64,000 nt of DNA from Psychrobacillus sp. FSL H8-0483 (GCF_038637725.1 NZ_CP152052.1:3083501-3147500), one strand, 5' to 3'. Positions 17,978-27,563 are shown, counted from the first letter of the stretch. Notes: a model not told the origin generated them from the sequence alone. Program-made: numbers and translations.

Positions 17978-19771
17978 TCAACCATCTTGCCACTTCCCAT
18001 TCGCCATTTCAATCACTCGTCGCTTTAGCTCAGCAATCTCAAGTCCCTGAATTTCGGCCAAAAATGCCATCAACAAGTTTTCTTCTGGCGAATACGCTTT
18101 CCCTACATGAATATTGGGATAGACATGTTCTTCCTGAATTTCTTCGGCATTCAACAATTCTTCAAACATTTTTTCACCGGGACGAATGCCCGTAAATTCA
18201 ATGGCGATTTCCTCTTCTTTGAATCCCGATAATCGAATTAAGTTCTTTGCGATATCCACGATCTTAATTGGTTCTCCCATATCTAACACAAACACTTCGC
18301 CGCCCCGCGCTAGGACACCCGCCTGTAACACAAGTCGAGATGCTTCTGGAATCGTCATAAAATAACGCGTCATCTCAGGATGTGTTACGGTGACAGGCCC
18401 ACCTGCAGCAATTTGCGCTCTAAATCTTGGTATAACGCTCCCACGTGAACCAAGGACATTCCCAAAACGAACTGCTGCTAAGTTTGTTTGACTCGTTCTT
18501 GCTAAATTTTGAATAAGCATTTCGGCAATTCGTTTGGTTGACCCCATGACATTCGTTGGATTAACGGCTTTATCGGTCGAAATAAAGACAAAGTTCGATA
18601 CTCCATATCTACTTGCAGCGTGTGCGACATTCATAGTCCCAAAAATATTGTTCTTAACTGCTTCTCTCGGATTGAATTCCATTAAGGGAACGTGTTTATG
18701 TGCAGCAGCATGATAAATGACATCTGGCCGATAGTGTTCGACAATTTCAAAAATCCGCTCTCGATCTTGAACATCCGCAATAATCGGAATAAATTCAATC
18801 GCACCATATTCCGCTTTTTCCGACAACTCCATGTGTATGGTATAAATGGAGTTTTCTCCGTGTCCTAATAAAAGGATTTGTTTGGGATGAAACTGCGCGA
18901 CTTGTCGACAAATTTCAGACCCGATTGAGCCACCTGCGCCTGTCACAAGGATTATTTTCTTTGATAACTTATCCGAGAGCGTTGGCAGGTCAAGTGTCAC
19001 TTCTTCTCGACCAAGTAAATCTTCAATTTTAATCGGTCGAACATCATTGACTGCTACTTTACCTAACATCACATCTTCAATTTTCGGCATCGTTTTGATT
19101 TTTACATTCAAATTGACACAGCGATTATAAATATCCTGAATCCCTAATTTACCTAGTGAGGGAATCGCTAAGATGATGACATCAATTTGTTTTTCTTGGA
19201 CAATACGCGAAATGTCTTTAGTGGTCCCATATACCTTTACGTCCATCACCCGTAGTTTTTGTTTGTATGGATTATCGTCAACGATCGCAACCACATCATA
19301 TTCATGGGATTGCTTTCTCTTCATATTGCGAATAAGCATCATTCCCGCTTCTCCCGCACCGACAATTAGTACCCTCTTTAATTGTCCTCTATGTTTAAAA
19401 GAAGTTCGATCATTGATAAGGCGCAAACAAAAACGCGATCCACCGATTAATATCATCAGTAATAGCCAAGTAATGACATGTTCACGAAAATACACTTCAC
19501 CGATGATAATAAAATGAATCACACTTTTTAACGTGACAGCAAAGGTTACCCCGTAAGTGATCGCCAACAACTCTCGAATGGAAGCGGCTCTCCAAATGCG
19601 ACTATCCAATTGAAAAAAATAAGACATAATCTGATAGCTAATGACCAGGACCAATGCATCCAGCACTAAATTGGATGAGGCTCTCATTAACCAATAACTA
19701 ATACAAATTGCAATTAGAACTAGACATGAGTCAAAGATTAAAAATATCGCGTATCTCAAAGGGTAATTCAA
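17978..19771 (-). CDS. Membrane nucleotide-sugar 4,6-dehydratase (PglF/CapD/EpsC-like)
   Basis: About 597 residues. Four N-terminal membrane helices are followed by a CoA-binding-like domain (VLIVGAGEAGMMLIRNMKR) and a C-terminal SDR domain (ILVTGAGGSIGSEICRQVAQ). The dehydratase residues are in FISTDKAVNPTNVMGSTKR, where the usual Y-x3-K is M-x3-K, as in PglF/CapD-type inverting or retaining 4,6-dehydratases. It converts UDP-GlcNAc to a 4-keto-6-deoxy sugar. The TTG start at 19771 has AGAGGTG upstream. A short gap of about 50 bases separates it from the kinase gene CpsD. Confidence 0.92.
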   Translation of the reverse strand: MNYPLRYAIFLIFDSCLVLIAICISYWLMRASSNLVLDALVLVISYQIMSYFFQLDSRIWRAASIRELLAITYGVTFAVTLKSVIHFIIIGEVYFREHVITWLLLMILIGGSRFCLRLINDRTSFKHRGQLKRVLIVGAGEAGMMLIRNMKRKQSHEYDVVAIVDDNPYKQKLRVMDVKVYGTTKDISRIVQEKQIDVIILAIPSLGKLGIQDIYNRCVNLNVKIKTMPKIEDVMLGKVAVNDVRPIKIEDLLGREEVTLDLPTLSDKLSKKIILVTGAGGSIGSEICRQVAQFHPKQILLLGHGENSIYTIHMELSEKAEYGAIEFIPIIADVQDRERIFEIVEHYRPDVIYHAAAHKHVPLMEFNPREAVKNNIFGTMNVAHAASRYGVSNFVFISTDKAVNPTNVMGSTKRIAEMLIQNLARTSQTNLAAVRFGNVLGSRGSVIPRFRAQIAAGGPVTVTHPEMTRYFMTIPEASRLVLQAGVLARGGEVFVLDMGEPIKIVDIAKNLIRLSGFKEEEIAIEFTGIRPGEKMFEELLNAEEIQEEHVYPNIHVGKAYSPEENLLMAFLAEIQGLEIAELKRRVIEMANGKWQDG

Positions 19772-19822
19772 TTTCACACCTCTTTTAAATAAAACAGCCG
19801 CAAAGCTGAAGTACACATTTTA

Positions 19823-20527
19823 TCATTCTACTTCCCCGTAATATTGGTAATAGTAATGATCCTTTCCAAGTTTAAAATTATTAAGAATCACCCCTATAAT
19901 ATTTGCATTCGAAGCTTGTAGCACTTCCTTTGTTTTTACAACGTTTGCTTTCTCTGATGTGCCTGAGCTGATGACAAGAATAGTGCCGTCACATTTATTT
20001 GAAAGGATTTGTGCGTCTGAAACGGAAAGGGCTGGAGGAGCATCAAATATGATCATGTCGTATTTTTCTTTTGCTTCCTTTATAAAGGCATCCATTGAAC
20101 TAGACCCAAGAAGTTCTGCTGGATTGGAAGGTATTGGTCCACAAGTAATCAGGTATAATCCACTAACTCCAGTACTTTTAACTATTTGTTCGAGAATCAC
20201 ATGACCTGACAGTAAGTTAGTTATTCCTGGCGAAATTGACTTGTGAAACGTATAATGCATTGTCGGCTTTCTCAAATCAGTATCGATTAGCAGTACTTTT
20301 TTCCCTTCTTTTGCAAAAACAATTGCAACATTAGCTGCGGTCGTTGACTTTCCTTCCCCTATAGATGACGAAGTAAAAAGGAGAGTCTTGAGTCCGCTAT
20401 CCTGCATCGAGAAGTTAATGTTTGTTCGAACGGTTCGGAATTGTTCAGACACAATCGATTTAGGGCTAACGCTCGTCACAAGCTTTCGTGCAGCTCTTTG
20501 TTTCATTTTTTTACGTTTTTTAAACAA
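19823..20527 (-). CDS. BY-kinase CpsD/CapB/YwqD family tyrosine kinase
   Basis: 234 residues, the cytoplasmic kinase of the split Gram-positive Wzc system. The Walker A is SSIGEGKSTTAANVA, Walker A' is VLLIDTDLRKP, and Walker B is MIIFDAPP. The C-terminal tyrosine cluster HYYYQYYG is the autophosphorylation site. It is activated by the membrane partner CpsC and reversed by CpsB. Its start overlaps the CpsC stop by eight bases, so the two are translationally coupled. It controls polymer length and export, and may phosphorylate sugar enzymes such as the 6-dehydrogenase in this locus (known for TuaD/Ugd relatives; inference here). Confidence 0.95.
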   Translation of the reverse strand: MFKKRKKMKQRAARKLVTSVSPKSIVSEQFRTVRTNINFSMQDSGLKTLLFTSSSIGEGKSTTAANVAIVFAKEGKKVLLIDTDLRKPTMHYTFHKSISPGITNLLSGHVILEQIVKSTGVSGLYLITCGPIPSNPAELLGSSSMDAFIKEAKEKYDMIIFDAPPALSVSDAQILSNKCDGTILVISSGTSEKANVVKTKEVLQASNANIIGVILNNFKLGKDHYYYQYYGEVE

Positions 20528-21272
20528 CCTTTGATCCCCTCTTTCTATTGGGACTAATCGATTTTTTTGTTTTTTTTATTTTCTTGTAAGAAATTGGGCT
20601 AATGAGTCCCAGTATCGGTAACTCAAGCAATTCTTCAATATCTTGCTCCGTTTTTACTGTCGTGTCTAAATACTCTAAGAGAAAGGTCAATCCGAATCCA
20701 AGCATTAATCCGATTACTGCACCTATCGCCATATTAAGTATTGGTTTTGGTTTAACAGGAGACATGTCATTTACGTTAATAGCCGGTGAGAGAACGTTGA
20801 CATTGTCTACATTCATCAATGATTGAATTTCTTCTTGAAACACATCGGCAGTCATATTCGCGATATCGACTGCCTTTTGCGAATCTGTATCTTCTACACT
20901 AACGTTAATAACTTGCGAGTTTTGTTCACTATTAACGGTTATTTTTTTATTGAGTAAATCTGGCGTCATATTTAAATCCAGATTATCTATTACTTTTGAT
21001 AGAATAACTGGACTTTTTATAATGACATTGTATGTGTTGATTAATTGAAGATTTGTATCGATGTCTTGACTGTTAAATTGATTTTGATCAAATTCCTTCT
21101 GATTTATAAGAATTTGTGTTGATGCTTGGTAGATTGGTGTCAGAAAAAAGTAGCTGATTATGCCTGCAATTGTTACCGCTAAAACAAATGTACTTATAAT
21201 GAGTAGAAGACGTTTCTTTATTACTTTAAATAGTTCTTGTAGACTAATTGTTTCTTCCATAAGAGTAGTCAT
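20520..21272 (-). CDS. Wzz-family kinase modulator CpsC/CapA/YveK
   Basis: 250 residues with the two-helix Wzz topology: TM1 near residues 20-42 (LLLIISTFVLAVTIAGIISYFFL), an outer domain of about 130 residues, and a Pro-rich TM2 from residue 175 (SPVKPKPILNMAIGAVIGLMLGFGLTFL). The short cytoplasmic tail ends in a lysine-rich run that would contact and activate the CpsD kinase. Length suits the Gram-positive split form. It sits between CpsB (57 bases upstream) and CpsD (overlapping). Start at 21272 is chosen for the GGGGG just upstream, although the spacing is short; an ATG four codons later is an alternative. Confidence 0.93.
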   Translation of the reverse strand: MTTLMEETISLQELFKVIKKRLLLIISTFVLAVTIAGIISYFFLTPIYQASTQILINQKEFDQNQFNSQDIDTNLQLINTYNVIIKSPVILSKVIDNLDLNMTPDLLNKKITVNSEQNSQVINVSVEDTDSQKAVDIANMTADVFQEEIQSLMNVDNVNVLSPAINVNDMSPVKPKPILNMAIGAVIGLMLGFGLTFLLEYLDTTVKTEQDIEELLELPILGLISPISYKKIKKTKKSISPNRKRGSKVV

Positions 21273-21329
21273 GCCCCCTTTTACTCTTCCATTTAAAAAG
21301 CATCAATTGTACATTCATTAATGACGAAT

Positions 21330-22073
21330 TTATTTAAAACTAATTGGTTGTATTGCTTGAATATCCTTACCGAATACTACATGTTTTGCATTTTCACTAT
21401 AATAAGTTACAAGACTCTCCGAAAACTTTTTTCGCACATACTGATAAGCATCATTCAATAAAAAAGGTCGCTTTTGGTAATGATGTGCATCCGATGATAT
21501 GAAGTGTACTAAATTATGTTTTATTAAATCCACTGTGTACCTTTTTAAACTTCTACCATCGGTACCTACCAAACTTGCTGCTGTTATTTGTATGAGAGCC
21601 CCTTTACTTACTAACTCATAAAGCTTTTGCTTTTCCTTTCTGAGGACAGTATTTCTTTCTGGATGCACTATGATTGGGATATATCCTTTTAGTTGAATTT
21701 TATAAAGGACCTCAAAAGTATTCAGTGGTATATGATTTCTAGGTAGCTCTATTAATAAGTACTTTCCACTGTTAGCTAGCGTTAAAAGATCACCTTCTAA
21801 ATCTTCAAGAATGTTACTATAAATATAAATTTCTTGTCCAGGAAGAATTTTCACAGGAATATTTTTTTTTGAAAGCTGTCTGTTTAAATTAACAACAGCC
21901 TCTTTTACTACTGAAGAAGAGTTCATATATTTCCCATTACGATGATGAGGAGTAGCAATAATATGTGTAACTCCATTCGAAACTGCATTTGCAACAAGTA
22001 GTATAGCCTCTTCAATAGATTGTGGTCCGTCATCCAGTCCAGGTAAAATGTGATTATGTATATCAACAATCAA
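21330..22073 (-). CDS. CpsB/CapC-type manganese-dependent tyrosine phosphatase
   Basis: About 247 residues of the PHP phosphoesterase family. Metal-binding histidine and aspartate motifs are DIHNHILPGLDDGP at the very N-terminus, TPHHRNGKY near residue 50, IVHPERN and SSDAHH. It dephosphorylates the CpsD C-terminal tyrosines. The start is TTG at 22073 with GGGAG seven bases upstream; reading from the upstream ATG would add a non-homologous leader. It is the first gene of the minus-strand locus, so the promoter is expected in the 22.1-22.6 kb gap. Confidence 0.94.
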   Translation of the reverse strand: MIVDIHNHILPGLDDGPQSIEEAILLVANAVSNGVTHIIATPHHRNGKYMNSSSVVKEAVVNLNRQLSKKNIPVKILPGQEIYIYSNILEDLEGDLLTLANSGKYLLIELPRNHIPLNTFEVLYKIQLKGYIPIIVHPERNTVLRKEKQKLYELVSKGALIQITAASLVGTDGRSLKRYTVDLIKHNLVHFISSDAHHYQKRPFLLNDAYQYVRKKFSESLVTYYSENAKHVVFGKDIQAIQPISFK

Positions 22074-22123
22074 ATTACCGCTCCCTTTCATTCACAAATA
22101 ATTTGTTACTCAAAGTAGTGCTG

Positions 22124-22195
22124 TCAATGAGCCCCTTTACCTCGAATGACTATAAAAATTGTAGAGGCAATAATCTTCACATCTAACGCGAATGA
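22124..22195 (-). pseudogene. Remnant of a sugar transferase C-terminus
   Basis: On the minus strand the frame reads SFALDVKIIASTIFIVIRGKG followed by two residues and a stop. This matches the end of undecaprenyl-phosphate sugar transferases (compare LLDVKIICKTVAIVLFG in the intact gene at 2033-2626). An in-frame stop lies just upstream, so only the last 23 codons survive. It marks where an initiating transferase once stood beside CpsB. Confidence 0.6.
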
Positions 22196-22202
22196 TTAAT
22201 TA

Positions 22203-22690
22203 CCTACACAATACTGTTCGAGCTCCATTTTTTTGCCATGACTTATTTCTGAACGCCCAAATATGGAGTAAAGTACTCGCAATAATGTCTTCCGCCCTCT
22301 TTCCAAGGCTGTGATATAGATAATGGTTGGATTGATGTAACATGTCATCTTTGATATTTTCCAAATTACTGTCCCCTTAATATTTGGAAAATAATGCTTT
22401 TATACAATATATTCATACCCTACTAAAAAAGTACCAGTTATTAAAGCTTGGTAAGAAAATACAAAACAAGCCATCCTAAGCAATATGTTAGGACAGCCAG
22501 TAAATATGATTGTTATTAAAGAATTAGAATTTTCAAGTCAAATGATTACTTTCGATACACTTTCCTTTTCTAAATAGATCAGATAAAACAAGAGAACCTC
22601 TTAAACTATTGTCTGATACGAACTTTGCGTAGGAAATCCAAGCATTTAACAGAGCCAAATAAAAAATAACACCAGTTCCCCGGTGTTATG
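22203..22690. other. Intergenic stretch upstream of the polysaccharide locus
   Basis: No convincing gene. A minus-strand frame of about 58 codons (22200-22376) is open but lacks a start and a ribosome site. The stretch is AT-rich and should contain the promoter of the CpsB-led transcript; I cannot pick a clear -35/-10 pair. Its right end holds the terminator of the next gene. Confidence 0.4.
22662..22689 (-). terminator. Rho-independent terminator
   Basis: Stem ATAACACC (22666-22673) with GGTGTTAT (22682-22689), followed on the minus strand by a T-rich tail. It ends the small membrane protein gene. Confidence 0.8.
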
Positions 22691-22695
22691 CCAAG

Positions 22696-23019
22696 TTAAT
22701 TAATAAAGTAATCTTTATATACATAAAAGGAAACAAGAAGCGCCATTACAAAGTAAACTACGGATCCGACCATTACAAATGATACTTCATTTACTCGCTT
22801 GGAATTTTCCACCTTAATTAGAGTCGACCTTTGAATTTGCAAATCGATCTGCCGACCAATTGCACCGCTCTTGTTCGTAAATAAAAAAATGATTAGCAAA
22901 GCAATAAAGCCAAAAGGAATAATGCTGTCAAAAAAGCTCCACTCAAATCCGTAAGAAATAAGCCAATGAATAAGTGCTAGACTAAAAATTGTTGCGAACA
23001 TGGTTATCCATTTTTTCAT
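22696..23019 (-). CDS. Small membrane protein of unknown function
   Basis: 107 residues with three predicted membrane helices: residues 5-23 (ITMFATIFSLALIHWLISY), about 31-48 (SIIPFGFIALLIIFLFT) and about 83-101 (VMVGSVVYFVMALLVSFYV). A charged linker (QIDLQIQRSTLIKVENSKR) lies between the second and third. No catalytic motif is visible, and I do not recognise the family with certainty. It has its own terminator and lies between the polysaccharide locus and mgtC, so it is probably a single-gene transcript. Confidence 0.7.
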   Translation of the reverse strand: MKKWITMFATIFSLALIHWLISYGFEWSFFDSIIPFGFIALLIIFLFTNKSGAIGRQIDLQIQRSTLIKVENSKRVNEVSFVMVGSVVYFVMALLVSFYVYKDYFIN

Positions 23020-23159
23020 ACAAATCGCACCCTTTTTTCCAAATATTTAACAAACTAACTACCATACGTTTATTCATGGAAAAAGTTTCAAAAATAAGAG
23101 TTTTCGTAAATCCTGCCTTTATCAAACCTTTTTCTATACCAGCACTGATTGCTAGAAAA

Positions 23160-23192
23160 AAAGCTGGTTTCCAATATAAGAAACCAGCCTTT
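23160..23192 (-). terminator. Rho-independent terminator after mgtC
   Basis: Stem GCTGGTTTC (23163-23171) with GAAACCAGC (23180-23188). The minus strand then has a run of seven T. The plus strand also has a short T-run, so it may work in both directions. Confidence 0.8.
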
Positions 23193-23228
23193 TAAAAATG
23201 AGTATTGACTATTTACTTCCCTTCATGG

Positions 23229-23720
23229 CTACTCCCCATCGCTATCACTATCGTCATGTTCGTCATGATCTTTTCCTCTTTGCGGTAAAATCCCCATTTT
23301 TTCAAAAACCTTAGGCAAGTTCATCGCGATGAACATCAGTACTACAGTAATGATGGCTAAATCGTAAGCACCGTAACCAATCGTTAAGCCGACACAAGCG
23401 GTGATCCATAGATTTGCCGCAGTGGTCAAACCACGTTTTACATTATCCTTGCCTAGCCAAATAACACCGGCTCCGAGAAAACCGATACCACTAATAACTT
23501 GAGCAGCTAAGCGCATTGGATCCATATACGGCCCCTGGTTTAAAGTGGACAAACACATCGCCAATGTAGAACCTAAACAAACTAAAATATGCGTTCTAAT
23601 ACCTGCCGGCTTATGCTTGATGGCTCTTTCTAAACCAATCAGCAAGCCAATAATCGTCGCTACCACTAATCTAATATACAGGTCATAATGTGAATTAAAT
23701 AATGATGTAAAAAAGTCCAT
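23229..23720 (-). CDS. MgtC/SapB family membrane protein
   Basis: About 163 residues with four to five membrane helices. The family core is visible: RLVVATIIGLLIGLERAIK, then KPAGIRTHILVCLGSTLAM and QVISGIGFLGAGVIW, followed by VKRGLTTAANLWITACVGL. Members are linked to magnesium limitation and acid stress; the biochemical role is debated. It lacks the C-terminal ACT-like domain of Salmonella MgtC and instead ends in an Asp/His-rich tail (GKDHDEHDDSDSDGE) that might bind metal (inference). Start ATG at 23720 has GGGAG eight bases upstream. Confidence 0.92.
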   Translation of the reverse strand: MDFFTSLFNSHYDLYIRLVVATIIGLLIGLERAIKHKPAGIRTHILVCLGSTLAMCLSTLNQGPYMDPMRLAAQVISGIGFLGAGVIWLGKDNVKRGLTTAANLWITACVGLTIGYGAYDLAIITVVLMFIAMNLPKVFEKMGILPQRGKDHDEHDDSDSDGE

Positions 23721-23780
23721 ATGCATTACTCCCTTAAAAAGTTTACCTAATTATATCAGCATTTTCCTATCAGATAAGGC

Positions 23781-24131
23781 TTATTCCCAAAAACAAACTT
23801 GAAGTTTGTTCCCATCGAGATCATAAAAAGTAAAAAAAGTATTTAATCCATCCTTTTGAATATCAGACACTTTGACTCCCTTTTCAGTAAGTCCCTTGAA
23901 AGTGTCTTCTAGATTGGATGAAAAGAAAATCGGATATGTAGAATTTTCATTCGTAACTGGCTGTCCCTTTTCAAGTGTTAAAGGTATACTACCTTCTCCG
24001 ATATTCAAAATGACATAATGGTCTTCCTTATAATATTCCTGCAAACCCAATACATCCTGGTACCAAGAACTAGCTTCCTCCATGTCCCTAACTTTTATAC
24101 AGACCGTATCTATTCTTTCAATTAAGCTCAT
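23781..24131 (-). CDS. VOC superfamily (glyoxalase/dioxygenase-like) protein
   Basis: 116 residues with one vicinal-oxygen-chelate module made of two beta-alpha-beta-beta-beta repeats. The first is IDTVCIKVRDMEEASSWYQD with VLGLQEYY; the second ends in TFYDLDGNKLQVCFWE. The D-L-D-G-N-K-L-Q tail with its glutamate is a typical metal-site end. The function is not readable; relatives include glyoxalases, bleomycin-binding proteins and dioxygenases. ATG at 24131 has AGGAGGA seven bases upstream. The gene is monocistronic in appearance and diverges from the RND pump gene. Confidence 0.85.
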   Translation of the reverse strand: MSLIERIDTVCIKVRDMEEASSWYQDVLGLQEYYKEDHYVILNIGEGSIPLTLEKGQPVTNENSTYPIFFSSNLEDTFKGLTEKGVKVSDIQKDGLNTFFTFYDLDGNKLQVCFWE

Positions 24132-24483
24132 TTTTTTGTCCTCCTATTATATGTTCTTTCTTTATTTCGCTAATAAATAACTAAATCCTTTTTAAATGTT
24201 ACTCCAATAATTAGCCATCAATTTTCTTCAGTGGAATAAATACCATTATCTTCTAAGTCTCAGGTCTTAGAAAAATATAATTCTAAGGGTCACTGTGGAA
24301 TATATTTCTATTTTTTATAATAAAGTTGCAATTGAAACAATGGAAAGAAGGGAGCACATAGTTTGAATTGAATTAAATTTATGTAAATTTTTTTAAATTT
24401 AATAATAGTCTATTTTTTTAGTTTGCATTTATTGTAATATGTTAATTGGTATTAAATTTGTCATTTTTAGGAGGAAACTTTTT
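24132..24483. promoter_or_regulatory. Divergent intergenic region upstream of the RND pump
   Basis: It separates the VOC gene from the pump gene. An inverted repeat TTCTAAG (24251-24257) / CTTAGAA (24266-24272) is followed by a third TTCTAAG at 24281-24287, a possible operator. The stretch near 24360-24430 is extremely AT-rich. No regulator gene is adjacent. Confidence 0.4.
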
Positions 24484-27400
24484 ATGTCGATTTTTACAAA
24501 GTGGGCTTTTGGTAACAGAGCCGCTGTCGCTGTATTAACCGTTTTAATATTAACGATAGGTGTTGTCAGCTATTTTAGACTCCCGATGGAATTTTTACCC
24601 TCAGCGGATAATCCGCAAGTAACCATTATTTCCATGGGCCATGGTACTGACTCTAAAACAATGGAATCAGAAGTAACCATTCCGATTGAAAGATCCGTTA
24701 CAGGATTAAACGGAAAAACATCTGTTTATTCTACAACCGGAGACGGATTTTCTAAAGTAGACCTGTTCTTCGAGGCTGGATATGATATGAAGCAAGCCAA
24801 ACAGGACGTGCAAGATGCATTGAGCAACGTAGCTTTACCTTCCTATATATCTAAGCCAACCATTTCACAGCTTAATACTTCGATGATTCCAATTGTGAAC
24901 ATTGCTGTTACCTTTGAAGAAGGTAAGACGACAGAAAATATGGAATTTGCTCGTGAAGAGCTTCGTTCTAGATATCAAGAAATCAAAGGTGTTTCCAGTG
25001 TAGATGTTTATGGGGTTACAGATTCCGTCATTTCCGTCCAAATAGATGATGAAAAATTGGCTGAAAATCAAATTTCTCTTCAAGCAGTTATGGGTATTCT
25101 TCAAGGACAAAATACTGCTGTTTCTGTCGGCGAAAAGAATATGGATGGAAAAACAAGTAATATCAAAGTAATCGGTGATTTAACTAGCATAGAAAAATTG
25201 AAAGGATTAACGGTAGTACCTGGAGTAACGCTAGGCGAAATTGCAACGGTTGAAGAAACGATAGATTCGAATTTTATTAGCCGTTTCAATGGAAAGGACA
25301 GCTTAGACATTAGCATTACAAAGGACAGTCAATCTAATGCCGTTACTATTAGTAAAGAAGTAGAAAAAGTAACAAAGGAAATCAACGAAGCGTATAAACA
25401 GCAGGAATCTGTTGTTTACATATCCTCTGCTGATTTAGTCGAAAATTCCGTTCATACGATGATAAAAGAAGTTCTTCTTGGTGCACTATTTGCAACGATT
25501 GTCATTATGCTCTTTTTACGAAATATCCGTTCTACTTTTATTACGATCGTCTCGATTCCTTTATCACTTTGCTTCACACTATTCCTACTGTCATTGTCTG
25601 GTGTGACATTGAATATTTTAACGCTTGGCGGTGTCGCTGTTGCGGTTGGACGCTTAGTGGACGATAGTATTGTTGTAATCGAAAATATTTTCCGTAAAAT
25701 GCAAACAGAGAAACTCTCTGTAAAAATGATTATTGACGCAACTAAACAAGTGGGAGTCGCTATTACTGCTTCTACATTAACAACAGTTGCCGTTTTCTTA
25801 CCTATGAGTTTATTAAATGGAGGACTGCAAGAATTCCTATTACCATTTGCATTAACGGTTACGTATTCCTTGCTTGCTTCATTAATTGTCGCGTTAACTG
25901 TTGTTCCAGTTATGAGTGCAGGATTATTGAAGAATGCAAAGATGCCTGAACATAAACCAGCTGTTCGTTTTCCAAAAATAGTTACATGGTCCTTAAACCA
26001 TAAATGGATTGTGTTTACGATTTCCATCTTTCTATTCTTCGGATCAATCGGTACTTATTTTGTCATCCCAAAAGGAGCAGTTGACAATTCTTCTGCTGAC
26101 TATGTCATGGCAACCCTCACTTACCCGAATGATACACCAATAGAAGAAGTAAAGGAAAAGACATTGGAAGTGGAATCATCTATTCTAGCTTTGGATGAAG
26201 TGCAACATGTGTTTTCACAAGTAGGTTCTCCAGCGGAAGCAGCTCAATATGGCTGGGTTGGATCGTCGACTGAAGCAACCTTCAGTATTTTATTGAATGA
26301 TAAAAAAGATACAGAACACATCGTGAAAGAAATGGAAAAGAAAAAGGAACAATATCCTGATGCCATTTTAGAAGTTAGTGCATCTTCCTTTATGATGGGA
26401 GGAGCAAGTACTAATATCACAATCGATGTAGTTGGTGAAAACTTAGCGGATTTGGAAGAAGTAGCAACTACTATTAAAGAAAAAGTGCAGGACATTGAAG
26501 GCGTAGAGGAAGTTACGACCAATCAAGATGAAAAGAAAACTGTACACTCTCTTGTAGTTGACCCTACAAAAGGAAATACAGAACAAGTTGCACAACAGTT
26601 AGGTGTGATGTTAAATAAAACACCAATTGGAACAATTAGTTTAAATGATAAGCAAAAAACTGTATACCTGGAGCCACTCCTAGATACGAAAACACCAGAA
26701 GACTTGAAAAAGATACAAGTGATGACCGATACAGGTCTTGTCCCTGTATCATCCATTGCTACGTTACAAAGTGAAGAGCGCTCAACTAATCAGTTCCATA
26801 AAGACGGGGATGCCTACCTTCGAGTAACTGCATCAGTGGATCCTGCAAAGCTATCAGAAATCTCAAGTAAAATAAATCTAGAGATCTTCGGTGATAAAAA
26901 GGACAATGAAGGCATGGATATTCCAGAGAATGTCGACGTTCTAATCGGTGGTTCAAGTAGTCAACAAGCAGAAGATTTTACAGATTTATTCCTTATTATG
27001 CTTGTTTCCATCGGTATTGTATTTTTAATTATGGTCATCACATTTAAGTCAATCAAAGCACCAATCGCTATTCTTTGCTCATTGCCACTTGCTGCAATTG
27101 GTGCCATTTTAGGAATTGTCGTCAGCCAAATTTCAGTTGATATCACAGCACTTTTAGGGGCATTAATGCTCATTGGTATCGTCGTGACAAATGCAATTGT
27201 ACTTTTAGACCGAGTGAAACAAAATGAACAAAAAATGATTATTCGTGATGCACTTGTCGAGGCAACCGCTACAAGGATGAGACCAATCTTCATGACTGCG
27301 ATTGCAACCATCTGTGCGATGCTTCCACTATTAATGAAGCAAGCTGAAACAGGAAGCTTAGTATCACAAAGTCTTGCGATTGTTGTTATTGGCGGGTTAG

Positions 27401-27513
27401 CTATGGCTACTCTTCTAACTCTAATTGTGATTCCATGTATATATGAATTACTTTATTTCAGAAAATCTAAGAAACAGCGTATGGCTCAAGCAGCTGAGCA
27501 GGAAGCTATTTAA
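24484..27513 (+). CDS. RND efflux transporter permease (SwrC/AcrB-like)
   Basis: About 1009 residues with the HAE1-type RND layout: one N-terminal helix (AVAVLTVLILTIGVVSYFRL), a large outer loop, six helices, a second helix-loop-helices half, and a C-terminal tail. Visible motifs are LPMEFLPSADNPQVTI-like porter sequence and the proton-relay segment GVAVAVGRLVDDSIVVIENI in TM4. RND pumps are rare in Gram-positives; the best known are SwrC/YerP of Bacillus subtilis, which export surfactin and fatty-acid-like compounds. No MFP or outer-membrane partner is present, as for SwrC. ATG at 24484 has AGGAGG nine bases upstream; the earlier in-frame ATG at 24439 has none. Confidence 0.93.
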   Translation: MSIFTKWAFGNRAAVAVLTVLILTIGVVSYFRLPMEFLPSADNPQVTIISMGHGTDSKTMESEVTIPIERSVTGLNGKTSVYSTTGDGFSKVDLFFEAGYDMKQAKQDVQDALSNVALPSYISKPTISQLNTSMIPIVNIAVTFEEGKTTENMEFAREELRSRYQEIKGVSSVDVYGVTDSVISVQIDDEKLAENQISLQAVMGILQGQNTAVSVGEKNMDGKTSNIKVIGDLTSIEKLKGLTVVPGVTLGEIATVEETIDSNFISRFNGKDSLDISITKDSQSNAVTISKEVEKVTKEINEAYKQQESVVYISSADLVENSVHTMIKEVLLGALFATIVIMLFLRNIRSTFITIVSIPLSLCFTLFLLSLSGVTLNILTLGGVAVAVGRLVDDSIVVIENIFRKMQTEKLSVKMIIDATKQVGVAITASTLTTVAVFLPMSLLNGGLQEFLLPFALTVTYSLLASLIVALTVVPVMSAGLLKNAKMPEHKPAVRFPKIVTWSLNHKWIVFTISIFLFFGSIGTYFVIPKGAVDNSSADYVMATLTYPNDTPIEEVKEKTLEVESSILALDEVQHVFSQVGSPAEAAQYGWVGSSTEATFSILLNDKKDTEHIVKEMEKKKEQYPDAILEVSASSFMMGGASTNITIDVVGENLADLEEVATTIKEKVQDIEGVEEVTTNQDEKKTVHSLVVDPTKGNTEQVAQQLGVMLNKTPIGTISLNDKQKTVYLEPLLDTKTPEDLKKIQVMTDTGLVPVSSIATLQSEERSTNQFHKDGDAYLRVTASVDPAKLSEISSKINLEIFGDKKDNEGMDIPENVDVLIGGSSSQQAEDFTDLFLIMLVSIGIVFLIMVITFKSIKAPIAILCSLPLAAIGAILGIVVSQISVDITALLGALMLIGIVVTNAIVLLDRVKQNEQKMIIRDALVEATATRMRPIFMTAIATICAMLPLLMKQAETGSLVSQSLAIVVIGGLAMATLLTLIVIPCIYELLYFRKSKKQRMAQAAEQEAI

Positions 27514-27523
27514 TGTGAACAAA

Positions 27524-27563
27524 AAGAAACCAGACCATAGCTTAAACGCTATGATCTGGTTTT
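27524..27563 (+). terminator. Terminator of the RND pump gene
   Basis: Stem AAACCAG.CCATAGC (from 27527) with GCTATG.TCTGGTTT (to 27562), then a T-rich stretch. Confidence 0.8.

Noticed and set aside
22200-22376. Minus-strand frame of about 58 codons upstream of cpsB
   Set aside because: No start codon with a ribosome site, no recognised similarity, and it lies in the expected promoter region.
24865-27311. Minus-strand frames opposite the RND pump gene
   Set aside because: Shadows of the long plus-strand gene; Ser/Thr/Ile-rich translations without ribosome sites.
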